Of a DNA stretch of 64,000 nt, positions 34,097 through 45,200 are shown piece after piece (position 1 is the first letter of the stretch; each line of letters begins with the position of its first letter). This DNA comes from Spodoptera frugiperda (taxonomy: Eukaryota > Arthropoda > Insecta > Lepidoptera > Noctuidae). The notes beneath the pieces were generated by a model, which saw only the letters and a list, made by a program, of their open reading frames with translations, did not search any database and was not told the origin of the DNA. The position numbers and the translations under genes are program-made. Location: positions 4,580,001 to 4,644,000 of the forward strand of contig NC_064226.1 of assembly GCF_023101765.2 (NCBI RefSeq). The letters run 5' to 3'.

Positions 34097-37000
34097 CTAA
34101 AAGAAAATTTTCATGGTGAGGATTCGTTACAGGCATAAAATGTGAAGGCACTTTTTTAACTGTAATATTATGAGAAAACATACCTCCGCTAGAAATTCCT
34201 TCATCAATGAAGTTGGCAGCTATATGGAAATATCTTGAAATATCAGTTGATGGCAGATCCATTAGCTGGAAACCCTTGTACCGAAGTCCGGGGCAGTCGC
34301 GGTAATAAAGGTGGTCCGTGTCCACCTGGGTGTAACGTTTGCCCTCAGCGGTGTTAAGCACATAGTTAATGCCCATACGCCTCAGGAAGGCTTTGTCCTT
34401 GGCAGCAACACTAGATAGATAAATAAATAGCATGAGAAAATGTTTGTGCAAACGTTTGATTGTGACGTATATTAAAGCGGTAGCTATTTAAAGGTAAGAT
34501 AACACCTACACTACACTATAAGCGTCGTTACCTACATAGGTAGATGCAGGAGGATATTAATACTTACGCGTCACCAACATACAGGCCCGGATAAACTTCA
34601 TTTACGTCCGGAGTGGGATTGTATGATATATCCGCGAATGGACGGGAGCGGAACGACGACAGTGAACTCAGCACGGAAGACGGCGCTGAACCGAAACTCT
34701 GAAAGGGACGCACTATACATAAACACTGACCCATTATTTTATTTTATATTACAATTCACAAAACCACAAAACAGTGTGTTAATCTCTAGAACACGAAAAG
34801 TTAGTATGAACTTAGATGCTGGAACAGATAATGTACAGTAAACATACATTAGTGAGTACGTAATTACACTGCAAATATTGATAAACAACTGCAATAATTA
34901 GCATTTAGTGTCACTGTGTGAGATAAGGATGAAAGTATCCATACATTATATGCACACATTTGAAACTGAAAACAGTATTACTTCTTAACTAATAACTGTG
35001 ATTATTACAACACTATGTGATGTTTGTTGTTTCTTTAAAATATATTTTATTACTTTTCTGCCAATGGTAGAGACCTATTAATTATTTACTGATCATTTGG
35101 CAGTCTTTGAATTTGTTGATAGTACTCATCACTAATTATTTTCTCTTTCATTTAAACTGTTACTTAATCATCTTTAGGTGAACACAACAATTAAACTAAT
35201 ACTAATAAAATTGAATGAATATAAAACTTGCAGTAAATCAAAGCCAAGCATGCAAGCCTGTTTCTACACACCCACAAAAATTCCAATGAAATTAAACATT
35301 TCTATGGAACTTGTATCCACAAAGAGGACACAGGATTTCTTAAGTAAGTACAATTAATAATTTAGTGCAGTGGTGAGCAAAGTTATGATCAGTGAGTCCA
35401 TGAAAAGTTTTAGTTTATTTAAAATGAAAATATAGAATAAAATATGGCCTGCAGCGATAATATTTTGATAGTATATCCTACAATACAAAGTAGAACAATA
35501 AATGCATTATGTAGCAACAAGATAGTTAAAAGGTTAAATATATTGTGATTTATTTTCTCACTCAATTTTAATCTCATTTTGAAATCTTTTTATCTTTTAT
35601 GGAAACTTTGCCCACCACTGATTTAGTAAATAAAAATTAGCAACGAAAACCGTTAAGTAATTAAATGATCAAAGCAAAAAAATAAACAACTTTATGACAC
35701 CCAAGAGTATATTCATTGCAAAAATAAAATACATCAATTCCATTGAAATTTTACTAAGACCTTTACCATATTTTGTCTGTGTAGTTGGATAAAAACAAGC
35801 ACAGGCCAACTGTGTGATTTATGCACGGGTCACACGAACATAGGCCGATGATAAATACCATTAGGGTCCTTATGTAGGATCCTACACGTTGCTCTTTAGC
35901 CGCACAGTATGAATGAGTTCTTGGGTATAGTGAGTACTGCCGATAACATAACATGGATTACTATGACATTATTATGCTAAAAATATTATTTATATTATTC
36001 GAAGCGGTGAATATTTGTGGTTGTAATATATTAATAAGCATCTGTGATATGTTGTGGGTTAGATGTATAGAAAATAATAACAGCCAGAGAGAATTTCAAA
36101 AATATAAAAATTCTCTGCTAAATTTCATGGTCATTCTGCTTTCAACATTGTGTAACAGGAATAGAATAGAGTAGGCAGACATGTGACCTTGGTTTTTTAT
36201 TAAACAATAGAACTTTATTACTTGGCTACTTTTTAAACAGATTTTTTTATAAACTGATGATTTTTAATTTGTCCTTTTTTCTATTTTATTATATTGTGGT
36301 CTTGAAATAATTAAATTAAATACCTAAATAAAAATTATAATACTGAAATAGGTATTTTATAGTGCAAAAAAATTCAAGAAATAATTTTGAATAAAATTAC
36401 CCTACTGAAATAAGCTAATATTACAAGCAATTTTAATTTGAAAAGCAAAAAAGATTTTATCACACTAAAAAAAAATTAAAATATCTACTTAAAATCTCTC
36501 TTTTCATAACAAAAAAAAAGAAGAAAAAAAATTTGAAGTAGCATGTTTCAAAAATAATCAGAACACAGTAAGTATTTTTTTATATTACTAATCTGCATCA
36601 GATAAAAATGCAAAATAATTTAATCTGTTCTTGGTATATACCTAAATCTCTTTTAATCAGTGTATCAATAAAAATTAAGTAAAGATATAAAAAAAAAAAC
36701 TGTATTCAGATAATTTTGAACATGTTAGTGTGTACATACATCGCAATAAGTGACTTGTCGTCGGGAATACCGGGGGTATAAAAGCTGTGGAAAAATTAAT
36801 ATTCTAGCTTACTCTCACTTTCAAATTTCAACACGAAAGTAAATAAAAAAAAAATACATCATAATTCAATATATTAAAATAGGGAACGAAGTACAAATAG
36901 GATTATAGCAAGGTACAATAAGAAAATTGATATCCCATAGTAAGTAAGTATGTATAGCCCACAGCAACCTTGAATCTGTGACTAATATAAGGGTAAAAAT

Positions 37001-37194
37001 AGAACTGGGTTAAAATATTTACGCTATAATCTATTTTTAGTACCATATGAAAATATGTATTATAATTATTGAGTACATTAGTATTGTAATAACTGACAAG
37101 AATTACGTATTCTTGATAAATAAATTTCAAAAATCTTATCTTTATTGCGACGCAGTTTTATTAAAATTCTACTCACCGTATCCCTGTAACTCAT
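33897..37194 (-). CDS. Atypical dual-specificity phosphatase (DUSP3/13/26-like), 4 exons
   Basis: The exons 37194-37177, 34698-34568, 34410-34184 and 34096-33897 join in phase to 576 nt, 191 aa. Order: MSYRDT from an 18-nt first coding exon, a Ser-rich lead, VNEVYPGLYVGDAVAAKDKA (N-terminal DSP motif), the general-acid Asp in MDLPSTDISRYF, the catalytic loop HCFMGVSRS (Cys nucleophile, Arg) and a helix ending RQLQQLDRELRLNR. All catalytic residues are intact. The length suits VHR-type enzymes (human DUSP3 has 185 aa), which have no MAPK-docking domain. Related enzymes remove phosphate from Tyr and Ser/Thr of MAP kinases and other targets; the substrate here is unknown. The gene is divergent from UTX. 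Exon 1 is the least certain, chosen for its ATG, donor and exact phase. Confidence 0.92.
34097..34183 (-). other. DUSP intron 3, 87 nt and in frame
   Basis: The donor is GGAG|GTATGT and the acceptor TTTTAG|GACG. The intron length is a multiple of three and it has no stop in the reading frame, so the exons read through it. Removing it restores SSGGRVLVHC, the continuous family sequence, so splicing is taken as normal. Confidence 0.85.
34184..34410 (-). CDS. DUSP exon 3
   Basis: This 227-nt exon encodes VAAKDKAFLRRMGINYVLNT, the substrate-loop region HLYYRDCPGLRYKG and the general-acid loop LMDLPSTDISRYF. The acceptor is TCTATCTAG|TGTTG. Confidence 0.93.
34568..34698 (-). CDS. DUSP exon 2
   Basis: This 131-nt exon encodes SFGSAPSSVLSSLSS and ISYNPTPDVNEVYPGLYVGD. 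The acceptor CCCTTTCAG|AGTTTC is preferred to a weaker one 13 nt downstream (GGTTCAG|CGCC). Confidence 0.85.
34699..37176 (-). other. DUSP intron 1, 2.48 kb
   Basis: AT-rich intron. It contains the hAT-like MITE at 35368-35620. The stretch 36200-36900 is simple A/T-rich sequence with many A runs. No other gene was seen. Confidence 0.7.
35368..35620. mobile_element. hAT-like MITE, 253 bp
   Basis: The ends CAGTGGTGAGCAAAGTT and AACTTTGCCCACCACTG are inverted copies with one mismatch and fit the CAGNGGT type of hAT termini. An 8-bp near-duplicate, ATTTAGTG at 35360-35367 and ATTTAGTA at 35621-35628, flanks it, the length expected for hAT. There is no transposase. Confidence 0.85.
37177..37194 (-). 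CDS. DUSP exon 1, 18-nt coding part
   Basis: ATG AGT TAC AGG GAT ACG is followed by GTGAGT, a strong donor, in phase 0 with the next exon. It gives MSYRDT as the N-terminus. Confidence 0.75.
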
Positions 37195-37587
37195 CTTGAA
37201 TATTTTTAATGCTTATTAAAAAGTATGTAGATTACAGTTAGAGGTAAAAATTACTAGATATTTATTTAATTTTTCTTCCGAGTTGAAAACACTGCACTCG
37301 CAAAATATCGAAATTTAACAACTGTGCGCCATGACAAAACTAGTGTGGTACTCACACTTACTATTTTAACCTTCAAATGATTAGCTATAGTCGAATACCA
37401 CGAGAAAAGCGATTCTGTATCGAAAGTAATTACTAAGCAATACTACTATTATTTTATTTATTGTAAATATTAATGTTAAATAATATCATAATATTTTGTA
37501 TTCATTTAAGTACTTACCATATCTGTGTCAACATGAAAAAGCTAAAAGACTAGATTCTAAGGTAAAAAAATCATGTCTTTGGTTCCA

Positions 37588-38645
37588 AAAAGTAAATAAA
37601 AAATTACGATTTGTCAAAAAAATAAAAATTGATTGTAAAAAAAATAAACATTAAATTAAAAATGTAATAACAAAAATATAAAATTTTTAATTTTATACTA
37701 AGCCTAACTTAACCTAACCTACCTATAAAAAGTATAAAATAAAAAATTAAATTAAAAATTTAAAAAACCCCCGACAAAAAACTTAATTTTCCTTTAAAAA
37801 GTAAAAAATAATAAAAGAAACTTAATCTTAAAGTACCTAAAAATGTACTAATAATTCAGACAAAAAAAATACGTCGCGTTGGGGGACCGCTCCTAATTAT
37901 TTCGTACTTATCTATGATTTGTTCATAAGTATCACATGCTTGGTGTTAACATTAAAGTAAATTGATGTTTAAGTACTTAACTATAACGCAGAAAATAGAA
38001 ATATAGCGGCGCGGGCGGCGGTGTGCAGTCCGTATTCATGCGGTCCCCCAACGAGACGTATTTTTTTTTAGAATTATTAGTACATTTTTAGGTACTTTAA
38101 GATTTTCTTTTATTATTTTTTACTTTTTAAAGGAAAATTAAGTTTTTTGTCGGGGGTTTTTTAAATTTTTAATTTAATTTTTTATTTTATACTTTTTATA
38201 GGTAGGTTAGGTTAAGTTAGGCTTAGTATAAAATTAAAAATTTTATATTTTTGTTATTACATTTTTAATTTAATGTTAATTTTTTTTTAATTTTTATTTT
38301 TTTTTAAACTTTTTATTTACTTTTTTATTTTTGTTAATACGAAAAAATAATATCTTTCAATATATTCTTTCAGTGCGGTTTAATTTGAGACCCTATCCCA
38401 GTATATTTGCAGACCTTCAGCTACTCTCCCCACTTTCACCGCCCATAACTTTAAAACGGCTCAACCGATTTTCATCAAACATGTCTAAGAACACTCGCAC
38501 ATAAGTTCCCTTTCATACGAAAAAAACTAAATTGAAATCACTGCATCCGTTCAGGAGTTATGATGCCACAGACAGACAGACAGACAGACAGACACGTCAA
38601 ACTTATAACACCCCTCTTTTTGCGTCGGGGGTTAAAAAAAATCGC
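37588..38645. mobile_element. Composite insertion: fold-back plus retroposon tail, 18-bp duplication
   Basis: The 18-mer ATCATGTCTTTGGTTCCA is present at 37570-37587 and 38646-38663, exactly bounding this segment. Inside, 37588-37890 pairs with 38038-38327 as an inverted repeat; the 147-bp loop contains the GC-rich GCGGCGCGGGCGGCGGTGTG. The rest (about 38395-38645) is a known type of lepidopteran repeat: ACGGCTCAACCGATTTTCAT, a (CAGA)n run, CACCCCTCTTTTTGCGTCGG and an A-rich end. The long duplication and A-rich 3' end suggest target-primed reverse transcription. Confidence 0.8.
38571..38597 (+). repeat. (CAGA)n microsatellite
   Basis: A short perfect ACAG/CAGA tetranucleotide run inside the retroposon tail. 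Confidence 0.9.
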
Positions 38646-39215
38646 ATCATGTCTTTGGTTCCACAGTTTTTAGTGCTCTATGCTCAAGCTAGAATTAGAG
38701 ATGGGCTATGATTTGTCAAAATTAATTGAATCGATTGTATCGATTAATAATATTGCATTTTCATGTAATATTAAAATGACAAGTTTGTGATTTTTCGAAG
38801 AAATACGTAAGCATAGATGTCTGTAGGTTAGATGTGGTATACCACAGGCCAAGTTTCACACATGCGTGTAAACTAGCCGCCCGAATTGTAATAAATAATA
38901 ATATGAGACATTGTTTAGGTTGTTCCATTGTGGATTTCGCGTGTCTGCAATCTTTAAAATCCAACCACTTATTAAACTCTTTAGGACTTCGACGTATCTT
39001 ATAAAAATTAGAATCGATTCTAATTTAACACTACAGAAATGTTGAATCGATTGGTTACAGTGATAATATAATGTGTGTCTCGTCACTAGTTCGTATGTAA
39101 CCGCGCCTTGTTTGCGTGCTAATATTTCTAAATATTGTAAAAATCAACTTTAAAATATAATGATAATTCTAGCGTTATAACATTTTTGTGGAATCCGGCT
39201 TAAAATCCTGTGAAA

Positions 39216-39280
39216 ATGGATGAAAAAGAAGAGTTGCATCTAACCTCTCAGGAGTTGCAAGTTTTGTCGGAACTTGACAG
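39216..39280 (+). CDS. KDM6A: UTX exon 1 (start codon)
   Basis: ATG at 39216 in GAAAATGG context; MDEKEELHLTSQELQVLSEL then D and AG|GTACG. It ends in phase 2. Confidence 0.9.
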
Positions 39281-42200
39281 GTACGTAACTACATAATAAC
39301 ATAATAAGTTTTAATTTTTCATTTATTGTACTGGTTTAGTAAAGTTATGTAGTATATTCGGTACAGAAATGACAATAATACTGTAAAATAGTTTCATAAA
39401 GAGTTGGAACCTTCGTAAAAAAAAGAAAATAAACAGCAATGTCTGCTGTTCCTCAATAAGTTTTTTCGATCCCTTGTGCTCCTTGTGGAGTTATTGCTTG
39501 ACTTTAGTAAGGACTGTATAAAGTACCTAATTTATCGAATTAGCTCTTATTTCATTTTACTGCTTATTTAACAAAATATACCATTTAATATTGTAGTTGT
39601 AAAGAAAGTAGGACACATTCATAGAAGACAATTTTAATTTTGATTTCAGTCGGCAGTTTGGCTTTCTTAAATTACGTGGCACTGAACATGGCAGGACCCG
39701 AGCTCTTGTACTCAAAGCTGTCAAGTATCTTGAAGGGATGCTTGTACAAGTCAAGGTAGAGTATATTTTAGTGCCATAATGACTTTTATCATAAAACATT
39801 CTTCGCTGACATAAGATATACACTTGTATTGATACGTAGTACCACTATAAAGTAGGTATCAATAAACCTGAACCAATATCTAATAGGAATTTTGTATGTG
39901 AAACCATGATAACAATTAACTAGACTAAAGCTCATATCTTTTAAGTTGTTATCTGTAGGTGTAAAAACTATAGACTTGATTTGTATGGCCGTCAACTTAA
40001 ATTATAAACTAGCTATTTGATAAAAAAAGTTCACTGGTAAAGGTTCAATTTAATTGTAGGAAGGATAATATAACTCACCATAAACATTTACAACTACACT
40101 TAATCCTATAGAATAAAGTCAGATGTTACTTTGCAGAAATCCATGTTACACTAACAATACAAGAATTTTTCAGTTTTCATTCTGCTTATAGGAATGAAAA
40201 CTAAAAATTTTATGTATTGTTTGTACACTTAATTATTTTTTTAATAGGTCTGCCTCTTATCTAGAGGAAGTCCATAATTTAGTAGTGTTCTATCACAGAC
40301 TGTTAATAGGGATGAGGATCTAATAACTATTAATGGTTTGTTTTTAATGTTTTCCTTTCTCTATTCCAGGAGGAAGAAAGAGCATGTTCACCAGGAGCCA
40401 GAAGAGATATATGCATCGACCCAAAAACTTATTGCAAACTTGGACATTTCCATCTACTGCTAGAGGATTATGCTAAAGGTTAGCTATTTTGTGTACAGTC
40501 CGCACACCTATTTACTATGCAGATAAAAAAAGAAAGATTGATTTAGTACTGAGACAGTAATCTTTTGTTGGCTACTGAACAAACCAAGAGTACATAAGAT
40601 ATGGCTTGGTGAAAAACTATAGAATTTAATATAATAGCTACTATCTTTGGACTATGTCAATCTTAATTTTTTTACCTGCATAGAAAACAGCTGTGCTGAC
40701 TGTCCTCATTTTGCTTATTTTGTTTACTTACTTTGGGTGAAGTCCTTTCATTACTTTGCAATATGATATATGACAGCTGTTATTGTTGCTTATGTCAATA
40801 GGTGGGTTACATATTGTAGGTGCTACCGCAGGAGCATCAAAGTCTCTGTTCCATATGATTAATTGTAAAATTCTTTGATTAAAATATTATTCTATCTATT
40901 TATACATTACAAAGAAGCAAAAATTTTAGAACCTAGGGCTCATTTTGTACCTAAATCCATATTTGTCTATTATTCCATAATAATAGACAAGTTTTAGATA
41001 ATGGTATGACTTAATATATTGATAAATACAGTTTGTACTATTATACACAAATATACAATAACAAAGAAGGCTTGTTTAAAAACATTAATCTTTGAAACAA
41101 TATATGATTAGAAAAACACATAATTTGATTGACATACACAGCTGAAAATCTCTAAAACATGGTGGAATAAATAAGCAAAAAAAAAAAAAAATACTTTCCC
41201 AACCTGGAGAAAAAAACCTAAATTATACTCTCAGACATAATAATCATAATATAAAATCACTGTGTAGTGACTTCAGATAAAGACAAATAAATACTTTCGC
41301 ATTTATAATATTAGTGATTTATTAAAAAGTGTCAGTAAAGGTGCTGAACTTTAATTTCTAACATTTGTTCAGTTATTTAAATAAACTTGGTATGGAATGC
41401 AGACCATCTGATTCTAATTACTCTTACATGGTAATAAAATGTAAAACAATGAATAGTAAAGTTTATCTGTAGTTTGTTGACCATCGAGACTTTTTCGACT
41501 CTCGGAGAACCTGTACAATGTGTGGTATAAATTTGACGACAGAAGAAAGCGCTTAGAATAATTTGTGAGATGGCCTTGGGGACTAGCTCCTGACTGCTTT
41601 GTTGCGCGAAATGCGACAGAAGAATGCGATTTTGATGGTATTCAAACGCAATCTAATTAAGAGAGATCGTTCTCTTGACTATTAATCTCTTCTGTAAATA
41701 TCCGAGTGAATATTTTACACCCAGAGAAAAACCGGATGAGGCCTGGAGTCTCGCTTATTACATCAATAATATCAGGTGGTTTTGTAAAGGGCATATAGCA
41801 GTCTGTGTAAAGCGTAAATGACGCAGTTCACTCATGTTTATGGATGCATGAATAATGAATACATTTCGTACCTTAAAATACACTATTGTACCTAAAAATA
41901 CTGACATTTAAATATCAATCCGAAAATCAAGTGATCCAGAAACCCCAAAATAAAATTAGAGCTTTAAAAATAGGTTGCACTTTTAGGGAAATTTCGAAAT
42001 AAAACAGGGACTTGTTTAGGGTCAGGAAGGTCAGTGTAGGGAATGCCAATTTATTTAGGTAAATGTCACTAATTATTTGTTTATTCTGTGCTTATATGGA
42101 TCATCGCCTACAAAACTTGAACATGGTTAAAAATTATTGTGTCACACTAATCCTTTCCTGTACTGATGCTGATAAACGATGATCAGCCAAAAAAACACTT

Positions 42201-45200
42201 ATTCAGCGGTCGCCCACCCAATGGTCATCCAAAATATATGCAGTATGCAGTAGCAATCATGAGTGTGTTCAAACAAACAAACTAAGAAAGTCATATGTTG
42301 TCCAATCCTACGTTATACAGACTACTTAACAGATACAGCTTGTGGAGGACATAACTTGTCTCCTATAAGTTTCAGCTATACAGAATTTTTATAAATACTT
42401 TGGCACTTATACAAATATGATTTGTTTATAAGATCCAAACAAAAATTGTTAAGTATGTTTTCAAACCGCATCTGCGGTTTAGATTGCCTCAAATAATTTT
42501 CATGAAACTTTGTCTCATTTGGGACTAAATTTATTAAATCGGTCTGTTTTGGGTGTCAAGTGTAACCAAATTATGCTTCTTCAGTTCAGTATTAGATAAT
42601 CTAAACACTTTTATTTGGTTACTAAAGATAGAATGTTCCATCAAATATGTGACAATTCTATTCTATCCTTGTAGCCAATTCTATCGACAGGTAGGTTATT
42701 CAATAAACCTGGCCGTAAGCCATGTGAATAATGGAAAGATAATAGGTATGATGCGACAAAATGTTATGCCAAGTAGTCGATCGATAAAAAGACAAGCATC
42801 GCTAAATATTTAATGGTAAATAGCAGCCCGCGGGGGTTTCGCACGAGTGCTTTTCCCATACTTTTCCAATGAAGTTGCCAACTTTTTTTTAATGTCCATA
42901 CCCTTGTATTGAAAGAAACGCACATAACTCCTAACAACATATTTATTGATTATTTTTTAGTTTTAATTTCTATAGACTATATTTTCGTTAATTGCCATTA
43001 TTGTCTTATGGTTTTGGTACACGTAAATATTGGATTTCTAATTATTACGGTCTAATCAGTAAAGATAATTTTTAATTCCCGAATTAATGACCCATCAACT
43101 GCCAAAATTGAAGCCGCATCGGACACAATCTAGCTGAAACATATGTTTATGTTGTCTTCTAAAATAGGAAAGAGTTACTCATTCCCATACAAAATAAAAG
43201 TAGCGTATGATGACGTAACGTATTGACGCAGCTTATCCCGATACGAGAGCTCCTTTCCTAGAATAATGCGTAAACATAAATCTAGACTACTCCTACAGTT
43301 GTAACCTTGACCGTTTATTAAGTTCAGCTCTTGATTGAGGTCTCTTGAATGTTTACAAACTTTTCCGAGAAAACAGTGTCATGTCGTAAGTCGTAAGTTT
43401 ACTCAGGAGTTTGTGAGTTATTTCTGGAAAAATGTGTTTGTTTATTGGCTTGTTTTGTTCCCGTTTAGTAGTGTAAGTAAATAAAATGCCTACGTAATTA
43501 TGGAGTATGTTTTTGATGTATTAAATTATTGTTATTGTAGTATGTTTTCTCATCATCGACGTATAAGTCACACACAAGACGTCTACTGTTGAACATCTCC
43601 ACCATCAATCTCTCCTCTAATAACTTCCGAGATCTGTTTTAATGTGCTTATATCTTATTATTGTATTCATCTTGATTCTTCTAAGCCTTATCCTCACCTC
43701 GTGAATAGGCCTTCATTTCATCTCTTACGCGATCTTTATTATTTAAGTTCAATGAAAATCTTTTTACCATCCGTTATTCAAAACATTATTATAAACTATC
43801 CAATTTCCAAAATTTGTTCAGCTTCGAGACAACGTTGTTATTACCTTATTTGGATAACATTGTAATTATTTTTCCATTTGGCTACGCTCCAGTTGCGTAA
43901 ATTCTCATTTTCTCATAATAGTAAATTAAATATAGCCATTGTACATATTTATTTAATGGACAAGGTCTGTGATGTTCTCAGAAATTCTTAAATCTATAGT
44001 CATTGTAATTGACTTTGATCGAATAATAAGTATTATGTATATTGTATAGGTACGATAATTATATTGTATGGACACTAACAGCGTTTTAAAACTGGTTACT
44101 AACACTATCATTAGAATGAACTCATCATCATCCGTGATCATGGCGCTTGCAACAGTGCCGAAATATCGGAAGCTCATAGACATAAATAAACTTGGAAAAA
44201 AAATCCGTCTCAAGTTCTAATGATAACAGCGTGTTTTCTTTAATAATAATCTTTAATCACGATTCACGACTGACATTTAAACATTTGTTTTGTGGATTAA
44301 TTCTTGTATAAATAGCACTTAACCTTTTAATATTGTATTTTTCAATGATTTTCCTCATATTATTATCTCAGTGAAAATCCCAAGTTGCAAAATATGTTTT
44401 TCTGTAAATTGTGGAATTCACGTGATATATTTTCCCATGCCATAAATGGCTATCTGTATGTAAAGTAATTTATTTATATACCATTTCTGTCATAAAGTTG
44501 TTAAATACAGTAGAATCCGGTTATAACGACTACCAAGGGACGGGTGACATTACGTCGTACTAACCGGAAGTCGTATTAAACGAACAGAAAAAAGTTTTTT
44601 TTTATATAACAGATATTACAGTTAAATGCCCGTTTAGGTGATGAGCAGATAAAAAAAAACTCATTTTAATCAAAATAGTTATTTATTAATTATTCAAATT
44701 ATGTAAGGATGTGTAATGTACATACATAATGTACCGCTTTCTTATATGGAAGTGTAAATCTATTCTAACAACTTTACATTTAATGCAAATGGTCTGTAAT
44801 TTTTGTTTATTTCTGGTTTTATTCACGTTTTATCGCGTCACTTGGATTTACCTACAAATACGTACTGCCATAAAATAAACAGTCAATTTCCAATCAGAGG
44901 TGTCGCGCGGGGCGATAGTTGAGATAGCTAATCATTTATTTCATTATTTTCTATGAATTATTTGTAAACACGGCAACGCTCGTCGTTTTGTCGTTGTAAC
45001 CGGACAATTATGTGTGAAATTCGGTCGTTAAAAGCGGTTGGTCGTTGTAAGCGGAGTCGTAATAAACGAATGTCTATTAATGCAAGTTTATACTAAAACC
45101 AAACAAATGCCTAAACTTTCGTCGCTAAAAACGGTTGGTCGCTATATGCGAAGTCGTACTAAAGGGACTACACTGTATTAATATTAATTATTTAAATCTA

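Larger units (their letters stand above)
37195..39215. promoter_or_regulatory. Divergent promoter region between DUSP and UTX, split by an insertion
   Basis: The start codons are 2.02 kb apart. About 1.06 kb of that is the composite insertion at 37588-38645, so the ancestral spacing was close to 0.95 kb. The UTX side holds several ATCGAT motifs (about 38730-39060). No TATA box at a convincing distance was identified. Confidence 0.5.
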
